Both the position numbers and the translations under genes were made by a program. A stretch of DNA of 64,000 bases from assembly GCA_937983105.1 (NCBI GenBank), contig CALKAM010000045.1:3604-67603 (forward strand), written 5' to 3'. The first letter of the stretch is position 1; each line of letters begins with the position of its first letter. Origin of the DNA: Planifilum sp021793745. Lineage in GTDB: Bacteria > Bacillota > Bacilli > Thermoactinomycetales > DSM-44946. Of this stretch, positions 15,138 to 23,160 are shown piece by piece. The notes below the pieces were generated by a model, which ran no database searches, had not been told where the DNA came from, and was given only the letters and a program-made list of their open reading frames with translations.

Positions 15138-15932
15138 TCACCGTATGCCGAGCCAGCTCTTCAATTTGAAAAAAAATCCGCCCCGCTTCTCCAGCGGAAG
15201 CAGGGGAACGACCTCCCCTTGGATGCGCCGGGCGACATTGCGATAGGCCCGTCCGGCGGGGCACTTGGCTTCAAAGACGGCGGGCTCCCCTTGACTCCCG
15301 GCGCGGATGATGGATTCATCGTCGGGAACCACTCCGAGCAGATCGATGGCCAGGATATTCACCACATCGTCCACCTTCATCATTCCGCCGTCCTTGACGA
15401 GTTGCGGACGGTAACGGTTGACGATCAGCTTGGGCTTGCCGACATCCTCCTTTTCCAGGAGCCCGATCACTCGATCCGCATCCCGAACGGCGGTATTTTC
15501 CGGCGTCGTCACGACGATCGCCTGATCCGCTCCGACCACGGCATTTTTAAATCCCAGCTCGATCCCCGCCGGGCAATCGATGATGACGTAATCAAACTCC
15601 TCCTTCAATTCCGCGATCAAATCTCGCAGCTGTTGGGAGGAGACGGCGGACTTATCCTTGGATTGCGCCGCCGGTATGAGAAAGAGCGTATCACAGCGTT
15701 TATCCTTGATCAGCGCCTGTTGGTGGGTACAGTTCCCTTCGATCACATCCACCAGGTCGTAAACGATCCGGTTTTCCAGCCCCAACAGGACATCCAGATT
15801 GCGCAGGCCGATATCCGTGTCCACGAGGCACACCTTTCTGCCCTCCAGGGCTAAGGCCGTACCGATATTGGCTGAAGTGGTCGTTTTTCCGACCCCTCCC
15901 TTTCCGGAAGTGACGACGATCGACTCCCCCAC
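15138..15932 (-). CDS. minD: Septum site-determining ATPase MinD
   Basis: Membrane-binding ParA-type ATPase that brings MinC to the cell poles to block division there. The 264-residue protein has the deviant Walker A KGGVGKT at 11-17, DTDIGLRNLD, and the C-terminal amphipathic membrane anchor (FFFKLKSWLGI). The start is a GTG at 15932 with AAGGAGG 8 bases upstream; a longer open frame runs back through minC but is not used. It follows minC by 13 bases. Confidence 0.97.
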   Translation of the reverse strand: MGESIVVTSGKGGVGKTTTSANIGTALALEGRKVCLVDTDIGLRNLDVLLGLENRIVYDLVDVIEGNCTHQQALIKDKRCDTLFLIPAAQSKDKSAVSSQQLRDLIAELKEEFDYVIIDCPAGIELGFKNAVVGADQAIVVTTPENTAVRDADRVIGLLEKEDVGKPKLIVNRYRPQLVKDGGMMKVDDVVNILAIDLLGVVPDDESIIRAGSQGEPAVFEAKCPAGRAYRNVARRIQGEVVPLLPLEKRGGFFFKLKSWLGIR

Positions 15933-15945
15933 CTGGTCTCCCTCC

Positions 15946-16623
15946 TTACAGGGATTTGAACCGTTTCTCCCTCCACTCCAATTCCGGTCGAAGCTGACCC
16001 AAATCGTGAACCGAATCGACGGCGATCTGCGAATCCAACAAATAGGCAAAACGCATGCCCACTTCCGATTCATCCCATTCGTCGGGGGGGCGGGAGATCA
16101 CTTCAGCAATGCGCAACTGGGTCGGTCGAAAAACGGAAGCGGCGATGATCACCGATTCATCCCCCTCGCTTCCCGCATGGGCCAGGCCGCGAAGCGCACC
16201 CAGCACGTAAATGCTTCCGGTGGAGCGGATGCAACCGCCGGGATTGACGTCTCCCAGAAAGAGCAGGTCTCCGCGATGCTCCAACACCTGTCCCGAGCGG
16301 ATGGTGCCGCAGAGCAGCTTGATCCCGGAAGATGAATCGGCGAGGTAGGGCATTCCTTCCGCCTCGATGGAACGAACAATTAAATTTTTACGAATAGAAA
16401 AAACCTGGCGCAGTTCCTTTTCCTCATCCCGGGTGATCTGTCTCCGTCCCAGCTTGATCATCACCGGAGTGTCCGGACCATCCCAAATTTGAGAGGAAAC
16501 GTGCTCCAGCTTATGCCGAATCTCCTCCAGGAGTGCAGAAAAAGGCCGGGTTTCATCAAGCAGAAACAGCAAACCTTCCTTGGTTCCCTTAATCGTCACG
16601 CCCGGCTTGACCAGATTGCTCAT
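15946..16623 (-). CDS. minC: Septum site-determining protein MinC
   Basis: FtsZ antagonist, 225 residues, with the N-terminal MinC domain (about 1-95) and the beta-helical C-terminal domain (RSGQVLEHRGDLLFLGDVNPGG...) that binds MinD. It pairs with minD in one operon. In Bacillus mreB, mreC and mreD lie directly upstream of minC; here radC is the upstream gene and mreBCD are absent. Confidence 0.96.
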   Translation of the reverse strand: MSNLVKPGVTIKGTKEGLLFLLDETRPFSALLEEIRHKLEHVSSQIWDGPDTPVMIKLGRRQITRDEEKELRQVFSIRKNLIVRSIEAEGMPYLADSSSGIKLLCGTIRSGQVLEHRGDLLFLGDVNPGGCIRSTGSIYVLGALRGLAHAGSEGDESVIIAASVFRPTQLRIAEVISRPPDEWDESEVGMRFAYLLDSQIAVDSVHDLGQLRPELEWREKRFKSL

Positions 16624-16814
16624 ATGCCGTCACCCCGTCTCTTACTCTTTCGTCAAAGGCCATCGTTTTCCTCCTTGAATCCCGTGCCTCGGTATCGTAC
16701 GGCTAAAAGTTCCAAACTGCTCCAAAAAGAAAGGAAATCCGACAACCTCCGACGGATTGCCCGATTTCCCCCTCCCCCGATTCTGTTCACTTGAAGGCGG
16801 TTCAGGTCATCCTC

Positions 16815-17540
16815 TCAACCTCTTTGGTCCCGCGCGATCGGATCGACCGGAAAAAGCCCCTTCTCCTTCAGGCTAAAATAACAGCCGTCGCCGACAATGA
16901 TGTGATCCACCAGTTCCACACCGACGATTTCGCCCGCCTCGTATAATCGGTAGGTCACATCGATATCCTCCCGGCTCGGGTGCGGATCACCGCTGGGATG
17001 ATTGTGAACGCAAATCATTCCCGCGGAACTGCGCCGAAGGGCTTCCCGAAACACTTCCCGCGGATGAACCACGGACGTGTTCAAGCTCCCGATGAAAATG
17101 CACTCCTTGTCGATCACGCGGTTTTTGGTATCGAGAAAGAGACAGACAAAATGCTCCTGGTTGAGATAGCGCATCTCGTCCATCACCATCTCCGCCGCAT
17201 CCCTCGGGAAGCGGATCGTCATCCGTTCCTCGGGAATCGCGCGGGAGATGCGCCTGCCCAGCTCGATCCCGGCCAAAATCTGCACGGCTTTGGCCTTCCC
17301 GATTCCCCGGATCTCCATGAGCTCCTCCAATGTGGTGTCCGTCAGGCCCCGGATTCCCCCCGCTTTGGACAGAACCCGATGGGCCAAGGTCATCACCGAT
17401 TCCGATGAGGTTCCGGTCCTGAGCAGGATCGCGATCAGTTCCGCATTGGAACAATGTTCGGCTCCAAGCTGGATCAGCCGTTCCCGCGGCCGTTCCTCCT
17501 CAGGCACATCCCGGATCATCAACTGTTCCATGGGATTCAC
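16815..17540 (-). CDS. radC: RadC family JAB domain protein
   Basis: A 241-residue protein with an N-terminal helix-hairpin-helix part (MEIRGIGKAKAVQI) and a C-terminal MPN/JAB domain whose metal-binding HNHPSGDPHPSRED block is intact. Its cellular role is debated; early links to DNA repair were withdrawn. The GTG at 17540 is preferred since GGGAGG lies 9 bases before it; the next in-frame ATG is at 17531. It is transcribed with maf, behind a LexA-like box. Confidence 0.93.
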   Translation of the reverse strand: MNPMEQLMIRDVPEEERPRERLIQLGAEHCSNAELIAILLRTGTSSESVMTLAHRVLSKAGGIRGLTDTTLEELMEIRGIGKAKAVQILAGIELGRRISRAIPEERMTIRFPRDAAEMVMDEMRYLNQEHFVCLFLDTKNRVIDKECIFIGSLNTSVVHPREVFREALRRSSAGMICVHNHPSGDPHPSREDIDVTYRLYEAGEIVGVELVDHIIVGDGCYFSLKEKGLFPVDPIARDQRG

Positions 17541-17602
17541 GACACCCAGCCTCCCCCATCGCCGCCGGTCCGTGAGGAAACCCGGATGTCCAGCCGATGA
17601 TG

Positions 17603-18220
17603 TCACGCCTCATCGTCCGGCCATCGAAAGTCGCGAACCAGAGAGTAGCCCAACCGCTTCACCAATTCAAGGAGAAGCGGCAGCGACATTCCGACAACAT
17701 TGGTGTAACACCCCTCGATCCGGTCCACCAACAAAACACCCAAATCTTGAATGCCGTATGCACCGGCCTTGTCCAACGGCTCACCGGTCCCGACGTACCA
17801 GTCGATTTCCTCCCGCGAAATCGGGCGCATTGTCACCGCCGTAACGCGGTGGCCGACGACCTGTCGTACAGGCGAACTGCCTTCCACCTCCACGACTGCC
17901 AAGCCACTGTATACCTGATGCGTTCGGCCCTGCAGCCGTTCCAGCATGGCAATCGCTTCCTCGGGATCCGCCGGCTTTCCGAGCACTTCCCTGTCCAAAA
18001 CGACGATGGTGTCCGCGCCGATTACCAGCGCCCTTTCCCTGGACCGGGCCACATCAAGGGCTTTGGTCAGCGCCAGTCGTTCAACCAGTTCTGCGGGATC
18101 CGCCCCTGTCACCCCGGACTCGTCCACTTCCCCGGGCTGGACGGAAAAGGCGATGCCCAGCCGGCTGAGAAGCTCCCGGCGCCGCGGAGAGCGAGAAGCC
18201 AATACCAACTCCGGTTGCAC
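17603..18220 (-). CDS. maf: Maf family nucleoside triphosphate pyrophosphatase
   Basis: A 205-residue house-cleaning enzyme that hydrolyses non-canonical or selected nucleoside triphosphates (dTTP/UTP in the Bacillus type); overproduction blocks septation in B. subtilis. Typical blocks are LASRSPRRRELL at 7-18, GADTIVVLD and the DKAGAYGIQD block. A GTG at 18220 starts the gene. Order spoIIB-maf-radC is as in Bacillus. Confidence 0.95.
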   Translation of the reverse strand: MQPELVLASRSPRRRELLSRLGIAFSVQPGEVDESGVTGADPAELVERLALTKALDVARSRERALVIGADTIVVLDREVLGKPADPEEAIAMLERLQGRTHQVYSGLAVVEVEGSSPVRQVVGHRVTAVTMRPISREEIDWYVGTGEPLDKAGAYGIQDLGVLLVDRIEGCYTNVVGMSLPLLLELVKRLGYSLVRDFRWPDDEA

Positions 18221-18283
18221 CGTCCACCTTCACCTCACCCTCGACCAGCTGCAATAGGCGGTGTATCGCCTTACGCCAAAGGA

Positions 18284-18309
18284 TGTCAAGCCTATTAGAA
18301 CACATGTTC
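18284..18309 (-). promoter_or_regulatory. LexA (SOS)-type box next to a TTGACA -35 before maf-radC
   Basis: GAAC-ACAT-GTTC at 18298-18309 matches the Bacillus LexA core GAAC-N4-GTTC exactly. On the minus strand it sits 8 bases upstream of TTGACA (18289-18284). The matching -10 element is poor, so the promoter assignment is tentative. Confidence 0.5.
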
Positions 18310-18355
18310 CAAGTCGAGTCAAGGGCACGGCTCATCCCCGGCATGGGAGCAGGGG

Positions 18356-19501
18356 TTATTTTAACGAAGAAATGAACGCCTCGTAAGCCAAAGCGTATCG
18401 GACCAGTCCCTCCTGTGTCTGCCATGCCAGGGCTGCACTCGGATTTTGGCGCGCTTCCCGCGCACTCTGAAGGGCCTGATCGGCGGCCATCATCATGTCC
18501 TGCAAGGGGGAACGGGTACCGGATGGAAGCTGTTTTTCCAAGCGGGTGCCGGCCTCCATCATCCGGCGGTGCGCCTTTTCCAGATGGGTGGGGTCGGAAA
18601 AACGGGAGGAAGAAGCGCTTCCCAAAAAGGAGGTCGTAGACTCCGCCAACCTGCGAAAGATTTGATGTCCGTCCTTTACGAACCGGGAGAGCTCCTTCTC
18701 CACCTCCCGAGTCGCTCCTTCGGGCAGCCGGACTTGATCCCCCTTCACATGCAGATCCTTGAGATACACATCCGCTTTTTCCTTTTCATAGGTTACCGAC
18801 AGTTTCAGGGCATCATCCCGATTGTTGGCCACCCCCCAAAAGATGCGATGGGGAGAAGTATCGGTCATCACCGCCGCTCTCCCCTTGCTCCGGTGGGACT
18901 GGATCGTCTGCTGCGCCCTTTCCTTTTCCGTAAAACTCCCCCCCTGGATCAACACCGCCTTCAGATCGGGAAGGGAAAACAAGTCCTGTCGCTTGGAAGC
19001 CGATTCTCCTCCCGGGGACGGATTCCGCTCCAGGTGAGAATCGATGGATCGGGATGATAGAGCGGGATCGTCGGAAAAGAACAGGGAAAGGATGGAAAAT
19101 CCCATGATCGTACCCAAGACAAGGGCCGCACCGACCGATAGAAGCATCATCCCCATCGGCTGACGCCCCCGTTGAGCAAACCCCGGCCGTTTGGACCGCT
19201 TTTCAGTAAAGGGGGGACGCGACACACCCCAATGGATCTCCGAACCCGAGGATCCGGCCCGCCGGTGACGCTCACCTCCCGCGGACGACTTCCATTCCGG
19301 ACCTTCGCCGGCCGGATGCGACACCGCTTCCTTTTTCGCATCGCGCTCTTGCCGATCCCGCTGTTCGGATCCCCCGGCCGCCTGGATGCGGATATTGACC
19401 GGAGGAGCTGATCTCTTCCGGACGGTTCGCGGATATCCCTCGCCGGAAATATTTTTTTCTTTCCCCAACGCGGACGGTACATGATTTCGTCTCGTCTCCA
19501 T
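18356..19501 (-). CDS. spoIIB: SPOR-domain protein, SpoIIB-like
   Basis: A 381-residue protein with a long basic, charged cytosolic N-terminus, one membrane helix near residues 117-142 (MMLLSVGAALVLGTIMG) and an extracytoplasmic part with a SPOR-like segment (VLIQGGSFTEKERAQQTIQ). SPOR domains bind denuded peptidoglycan. In Bacillus SpoIIB helps septal wall thinning during engulfment. The sequence is divergent; the gene name rests mainly on layout and on position next to maf. The ATG at 19501 has AAGGAG 11 bases upstream. Confidence 0.75.
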   Translation of the reverse strand: METRRNHVPSALGKEKNISGEGYPRTVRKRSAPPVNIRIQAAGGSEQRDRQERDAKKEAVSHPAGEGPEWKSSAGGERHRRAGSSGSEIHWGVSRPPFTEKRSKRPGFAQRGRQPMGMMLLSVGAALVLGTIMGFSILSLFFSDDPALSSRSIDSHLERNPSPGGESASKRQDLFSLPDLKAVLIQGGSFTEKERAQQTIQSHRSKGRAAVMTDTSPHRIFWGVANNRDDALKLSVTYEKEKADVYLKDLHVKGDQVRLPEGATREVEKELSRFVKDGHQIFRRLAESTTSFLGSASSSRFSDPTHLEKAHRRMMEAGTRLEKQLPSGTRSPLQDMMMAADQALQSAREARQNPSAALAWQTQEGLVRYALAYEAFISSLK

Positions 19502-19587
19502 CGGTCCATCGTCTCCTTGTTCAATCTGCCTCTATTATTTATGTATGTTTTGATAGAAACGATAGAACCGAAAGATCCTTCCCCGAT

Positions 19588-20340
19588 TCAGGGGCGAGAC
19601 GAGCGGCCCTTCTTTTCATTTTTGGGGCGGACCCGGACGGGATCTCCCGGCTCCCGGGAAATCTCCGGCGGATGCTTCGGCGAGAGCTCCTTCAGTTCGG
19701 GATCGCGATACGCATAGGTTAGAAGGCGAATTCGGGCATTCCCGTATCCCGGCCGACTTTCCAACCGATGCTCCCATTCCTGGACGGAGACGATCCGGGG
19801 CAGTCGGTGAAGTTGACGGAACCACTTCTTCAGCCCGGGGATTTCCGCTGATAGATAAACCTCCAGCCAAACCGGTTCCACATGGGGAATCTCCGACGGC
19901 TTCCCAGACATCTCCTCCGGCGGTTTTTCTTTCTTCGAACCGGACTGCTTCCCATTCTCCTCCTTTTCATCAAACAGCCGATCCAATTCCTCCGGATCAT
20001 CGGCGACGCGGACCGCGTTTAACTTTACGCCGGCGGCTTCGGCGGCATCCCGGAGCTGGAGCAGCAGGCGCGAAACGTCCCGATCCGGGGGAACCTTGTC
20101 GGCCAGGATCGCCAGCGCGTCAGGGGTGGGCGGATCGCTGAGATCGGACGATTCCAGCGTTTCACGATGGGTTTCCACATAAGCGGACATCGCCTGATAT
20201 TGAGTGACCAGCTCCCTGACCTCCACCCACTGTTGATACAAAAAGGGCAGCGTAGCGCCGGCGACCAACAGAGACCCCAACACCCACACCCAGGCCAAAA
20301 CGCGGCCAGACTTCCACCAGAGCGGAGAACGCCCCTTCAC
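19588..20340 (-). CDS. Type IV pilus inner-membrane protein PilO-like
   Basis: A 250-residue protein with a single membrane helix near the N-terminus (VLAWVWVLGSLLVAGATLPF), a coiled-coil (RELVTQYQAMSAYV) and a ferredoxin-like C-terminal domain interrupted by a charged linker. This is the PilO layout of the PilMNO platform that links pilus assembly ATPase to the pilus. The GTG at 20340 has AGGAGG 7 bases upstream and overlaps the pilN stop in GTGA. No outer membrane secretin is expected in a Gram-positive. Confidence 0.75.
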   Translation of the reverse strand: MKGRSPLWWKSGRVLAWVWVLGSLLVAGATLPFLYQQWVEVRELVTQYQAMSAYVETHRETLESSDLSDPPTPDALAILADKVPPDRDVSRLLLQLRDAAEAAGVKLNAVRVADDPEELDRLFDEKEENGKQSGSKKEKPPEEMSGKPSEIPHVEPVWLEVYLSAEIPGLKKWFRQLHRLPRIVSVQEWEHRLESRPGYGNARIRLLTYAYRDPELKELSPKHPPEISREPGDPVRVRPKNEKKGRSSRP

Positions 20341-20912
20341 CGCAAATCCTCCTGTTGCGACGGCTTGTCCATCGTCAAATGGAAGCGAACGATCCACGCC
20401 GATTTCGGTTTGACTTCCAAAGAGGGATCGGTCGCACTCCTTTCAACGCTGTCCACCGAAAAGGCGGTGATGGATTCACTTTTTTCGATCATACGCGTGA
20501 AAAAGGCCACATCATTCACCGTTCGGAACGCCCCCTTCCCCTCCAGTCGGTCTCCCTTCGCCTGCAGATCAATGATCAATGCCGATGGCGGCAGCGAGGC
20601 CTCCAACGCGCTGATCGCCTCATCCCACTGCAGCCGTTCCTGATCCAGGCGATCCACGGCCTCCACATAGGCCAGCGCCGGACCGTGTTCAGCCAGGAAC
20701 GCCTCCCGTTCCCGGACTTGTTTCCGCACCTCCTTTTCCACAGGGGCCAGGTGGGCCAATTGGGACCGCACCCCGGAAATCCGTTCTTCCTGGGCGGCGT
20801 AAAGCCAAAGGGCCATCGCCCCAAACCCTATCAGCCACAGGATCACGAGCAGGAGCCCCCCGAAAAAATACCGCCTCCCCCAGGAGGGCTTCGGCAACAG
20901 ATTCACCCTCAC
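20337..20912 (-). CDS. Type IV pilus assembly protein PilN-like
   Basis: A 191-residue protein starting with MRVNLLPKPSWGRR, the short cytosolic INLLP-type motif by which PilN binds PilM, then a membrane helix (about 14-38), a coiled coil and a small periplasm-like domain. Its GTG overlaps the pilM stop (GTGA), so pilM, pilN and pilO are tightly coupled. Confidence 0.82.
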   Translation of the reverse strand: MRVNLLPKPSWGRRYFFGGLLLVILWLIGFGAMALWLYAAQEERISGVRSQLAHLAPVEKEVRKQVREREAFLAEHGPALAYVEAVDRLDQERLQWDEAISALEASLPPSALIIDLQAKGDRLEGKGAFRTVNDVAFFTRMIEKSESITAFSVDSVERSATDPSLEVKPKSAWIVRFHLTMDKPSQQEDLR

Positions 20913-21907
20913 ACCGACATCCCCCCGTCCAGCCAGAGACCGATCGGCACGGACAGGGAGGGGCCGAGCGAAGGCGGGATCCGCTCCCGCAGCTCCTCCG
21001 CCAAAAGTTCACCGGGAAACGGGCTGATCGTCACCGATACGCCCTCCGGCTTCAATCGATCGCGCAACAAGGTGAAATCCACCCCTTCTCCCGTCAGCAC
21101 CCATTCCCGGGGCAACCATCCCGCCCTTTCCCGAAAGCTTTCCAGGACCTCCCGAAGGGCGACCGATAGAGCCTCTCCATACCGCCTCACTTCCTCTTCC
21201 TCCTTCAAGAGGGGCGCTCCGGGCGGATCCCGTAAGCGCTCCCCTTCGGCAAAGGGCTCCATCGACAGGGATATGGAACGGGTGTCCAACCAGATTTCCC
21301 CTTCAAAAAAGTTCACTTCCACCGACCTCGGCGAAACTTGCACCGTCATCCGATTTGAAAAAACCTCCGGCAAGGAATAAGTGAGCCAACGGGCCAATCC
21401 CAACGGCGCCGGTTCCAGCCCCACCGGTTCCAGTCCGCCCCATTCCGCCAAAGAAGCCAAGGCGGAAACCGTCCTGCGGGACGCTGTCACGATCACCGCA
21501 TCCTGCTCCCCGCCGTCTTCCCAAACATGACCCACCCGGTAATAATCAAACACCGGATCGTCCCAGGGCAGGTGGGCTTCGGCGAGCACCTGATCCCGAA
21601 TCCACTTGCAAAGCTTTCGTTTCCCCAACTCCGGAAGGCGTCGCCGCATCACCCGGACATGGCTACCGCCGACGGCGATGCGCACCTTGCGCGTGTGCAG
21701 CTTCTTTCCCTCCAGGGCGTCCCGGATCGCCTGGATCACATGATCCGGCTCCACAATTTCCCCGTTCCGGAGCCAACCCGGCGGGAGCGGATGAACCACC
21801 GCTTCGGTTACCCGGACCCTTCCACGGCGTTGATGAAGCTCGACCAATTTGAACAGCGAATCGGTCCATTCCATCCCCAGTCGGTATCGCCGGAAACCCA
21901 TAGCCAC
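20909..21907 (-). CDS. Type IV pilus assembly protein PilM-like (actin fold)
   Basis: A 332-residue cytosolic protein of the FtsA/actin-like PilM family, with GMEWTDSLFKLVEL at the N-terminus and the family segments KVRIAVGGSHVRVMRRRLPEL and SPRSVEVNFFEGEIW. It should bind PilN and couple to the pilus ATPase. The GTG at 21907 or the ATG at 21901 could start it; GGAGGGG lies just upstream of both. No pilB, pilT or pilC gene is in the window. Confidence 0.8.
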   Translation of the reverse strand: MAMGFRRYRLGMEWTDSLFKLVELHQRRGRVRVTEAVVHPLPPGWLRNGEIVEPDHVIQAIRDALEGKKLHTRKVRIAVGGSHVRVMRRRLPELGKRKLCKWIRDQVLAEAHLPWDDPVFDYYRVGHVWEDGGEQDAVIVTASRRTVSALASLAEWGGLEPVGLEPAPLGLARWLTYSLPEVFSNRMTVQVSPRSVEVNFFEGEIWLDTRSISLSMEPFAEGERLRDPPGAPLLKEEEEVRRYGEALSVALREVLESFRERAGWLPREWVLTGEGVDFTLLRDRLKPEGVSVTISPFPGELLAEELRERIPPSLGPSLSVPIGLWLDGGMSV

Positions 21908-21952
21908 TGTCCCCTCCCCTTCGACACGGGTTTATACCATTCCAACCGTCCT

Positions 21953-22693
21953 TCAGAAGAAGGAGCAGTACCAGTCGATGATGCCGCCGCCCCATCCATG
22001 GGCGACAAAAATTCCCGCCGCCAAATGGGGGCCGAAGGGAATAGGGTCACGCCTCCGCCCTCCCGTCGCCATCCAATGCAAGGCATGGAGGCCGCCGCTA
22101 AAGATCGCCAGCGCAAAGGCCAACAAGCCCTTCGCCCATCCCAACACCAGGCCGGACATCGCGAACAGTTTGACATCGCCTCCGCCCATTCCGCCGGACA
22201 GCCGGGCGACGGCATAGGACAAGAGGAAAGAGACCAGAAACCCGAGCAGATAAAATGAAAACGGCTCCTGTCGAACCAACAGGCGCATCAGACAAAACAG
22301 CCCCATCCCCGAAAACGTCACGACGTCGGGAATGATCATGGCCCAAAAATCGGTCAGAGCCACCAGTACGAGAACCGCCACCAACACCCAGGCCACCCAC
22401 AGCTCTCCCGTGCCGCCCCAGACGACATGGGCCGCGGCAAAACCTCCCGCCGTCAGCCAGGGAGCCGACCCGGCAGGCGGAAAGAGGGGGCGACGGCAAA
22501 TCCGGCACCGGGGGGTCCGCCACCCCTTTGGCTTGTCGCCCCCCTTCGGCCCCCCGGACGCGGCGGAACTCCTGCAGCGGGCACAGCGATAAACGGCGTC
22601 TCCGCTGTCCCTCTCCAGCAACCGCCGGGCCAGACGGGGAAGCAGGCAGCCCACGAACCACCCGATCCCCAAGGAAAAGATCAGTCCACTCAC
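21953..22693 (-). CDS. Prepilin peptidase (A24 family)
   Basis: A 246-residue polytopic membrane aspartic protease that cleaves and methylates prepilins (ComC/PilD family). The two active-site regions are visible as LTDFWAMIIPD and GGMGGGDVKL, and a cysteine cluster (CARC...CRIC) follows the first helix as in most members. The GTG at 22693 is preferred since GGGGGAT lies 7 bases before it; a TTG at 22711 is possible. It heads the pilM-pilN-pilO cluster and could also serve competence pseudopilins. Confidence 0.88.
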   Translation of the reverse strand: MSGLIFSLGIGWFVGCLLPRLARRLLERDSGDAVYRCARCRSSAASGGPKGGDKPKGWRTPRCRICRRPLFPPAGSAPWLTAGGFAAAHVVWGGTGELWVAWVLVAVLVLVALTDFWAMIIPDVVTFSGMGLFCLMRLLVRQEPFSFYLLGFLVSFLLSYAVARLSGGMGGGDVKLFAMSGLVLGWAKGLLAFALAIFSGGLHALHWMATGGRRRDPIPFGPHLAAGIFVAHGWGGGIIDWYCSFF

Positions 22694-23160
22694 CCGCTTA
22701 TCCCCCAACAAAAACGGATATTCTTCAACCCATGGTCTATATCTTTATTTTGCACAACTTTCCACCTCAGTGGAAGCGTTTGATTTCCCGTACGATTCTT
22801 TTTGCCCGGAGAAAAAGTACAAAGAAGGGGGATCACCCTCCACCCCGGTCCGACCGCCAAGGCCCCCGGATCCATGCCGGTTCCCGCTTTGCCCGATCAG
22901 ACATCGAAGAAAACGACCCATCCATCCCCCGCCCGGCATCGCCAGCCCAACCCTGGCTCTTCCATCGGTTTCGACTGCCGATGGGCCCCGCCGGGCGTCA
23001 GCTTTTCCCAATTGCATCCCTGCGAAATCAGGCCCATGGCCCGGGCGTCTCCCTTTCGCACGCGAGCGGGAATTTCCAGATCCCCCGCATCAGCAGGCAG
23101 AACCTCCCTTATCCACAAAAAACTCCGCCACTTCAGGCGGAGTTCGATCGCCCCGGGGCA
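22694..23160. other. Gene-free stretch between pilus cluster and island
   Basis: In related layouts pilin and pilB/pilC genes would lie here. I see only frames without recognisable families and the terminator at 23116-23144. It may be residue of rearrangement at the island border. Confidence 0.45.
23116..23144 (-). terminator. Terminator of the two-gene island
   Basis: On the minus strand AACTCCGCC, loop TGAAGT, GGCGGAGTT is followed by a run of T. It lies 17 bases after the stop of the large island gene. Confidence 0.85.

Noticed and set aside
22745..23118. Two minus-strand frames (90 and 73 codons) as pilin remnants
   Set aside because: Neither has a prepilin cleavage site or hydrophobic N-terminal helix.
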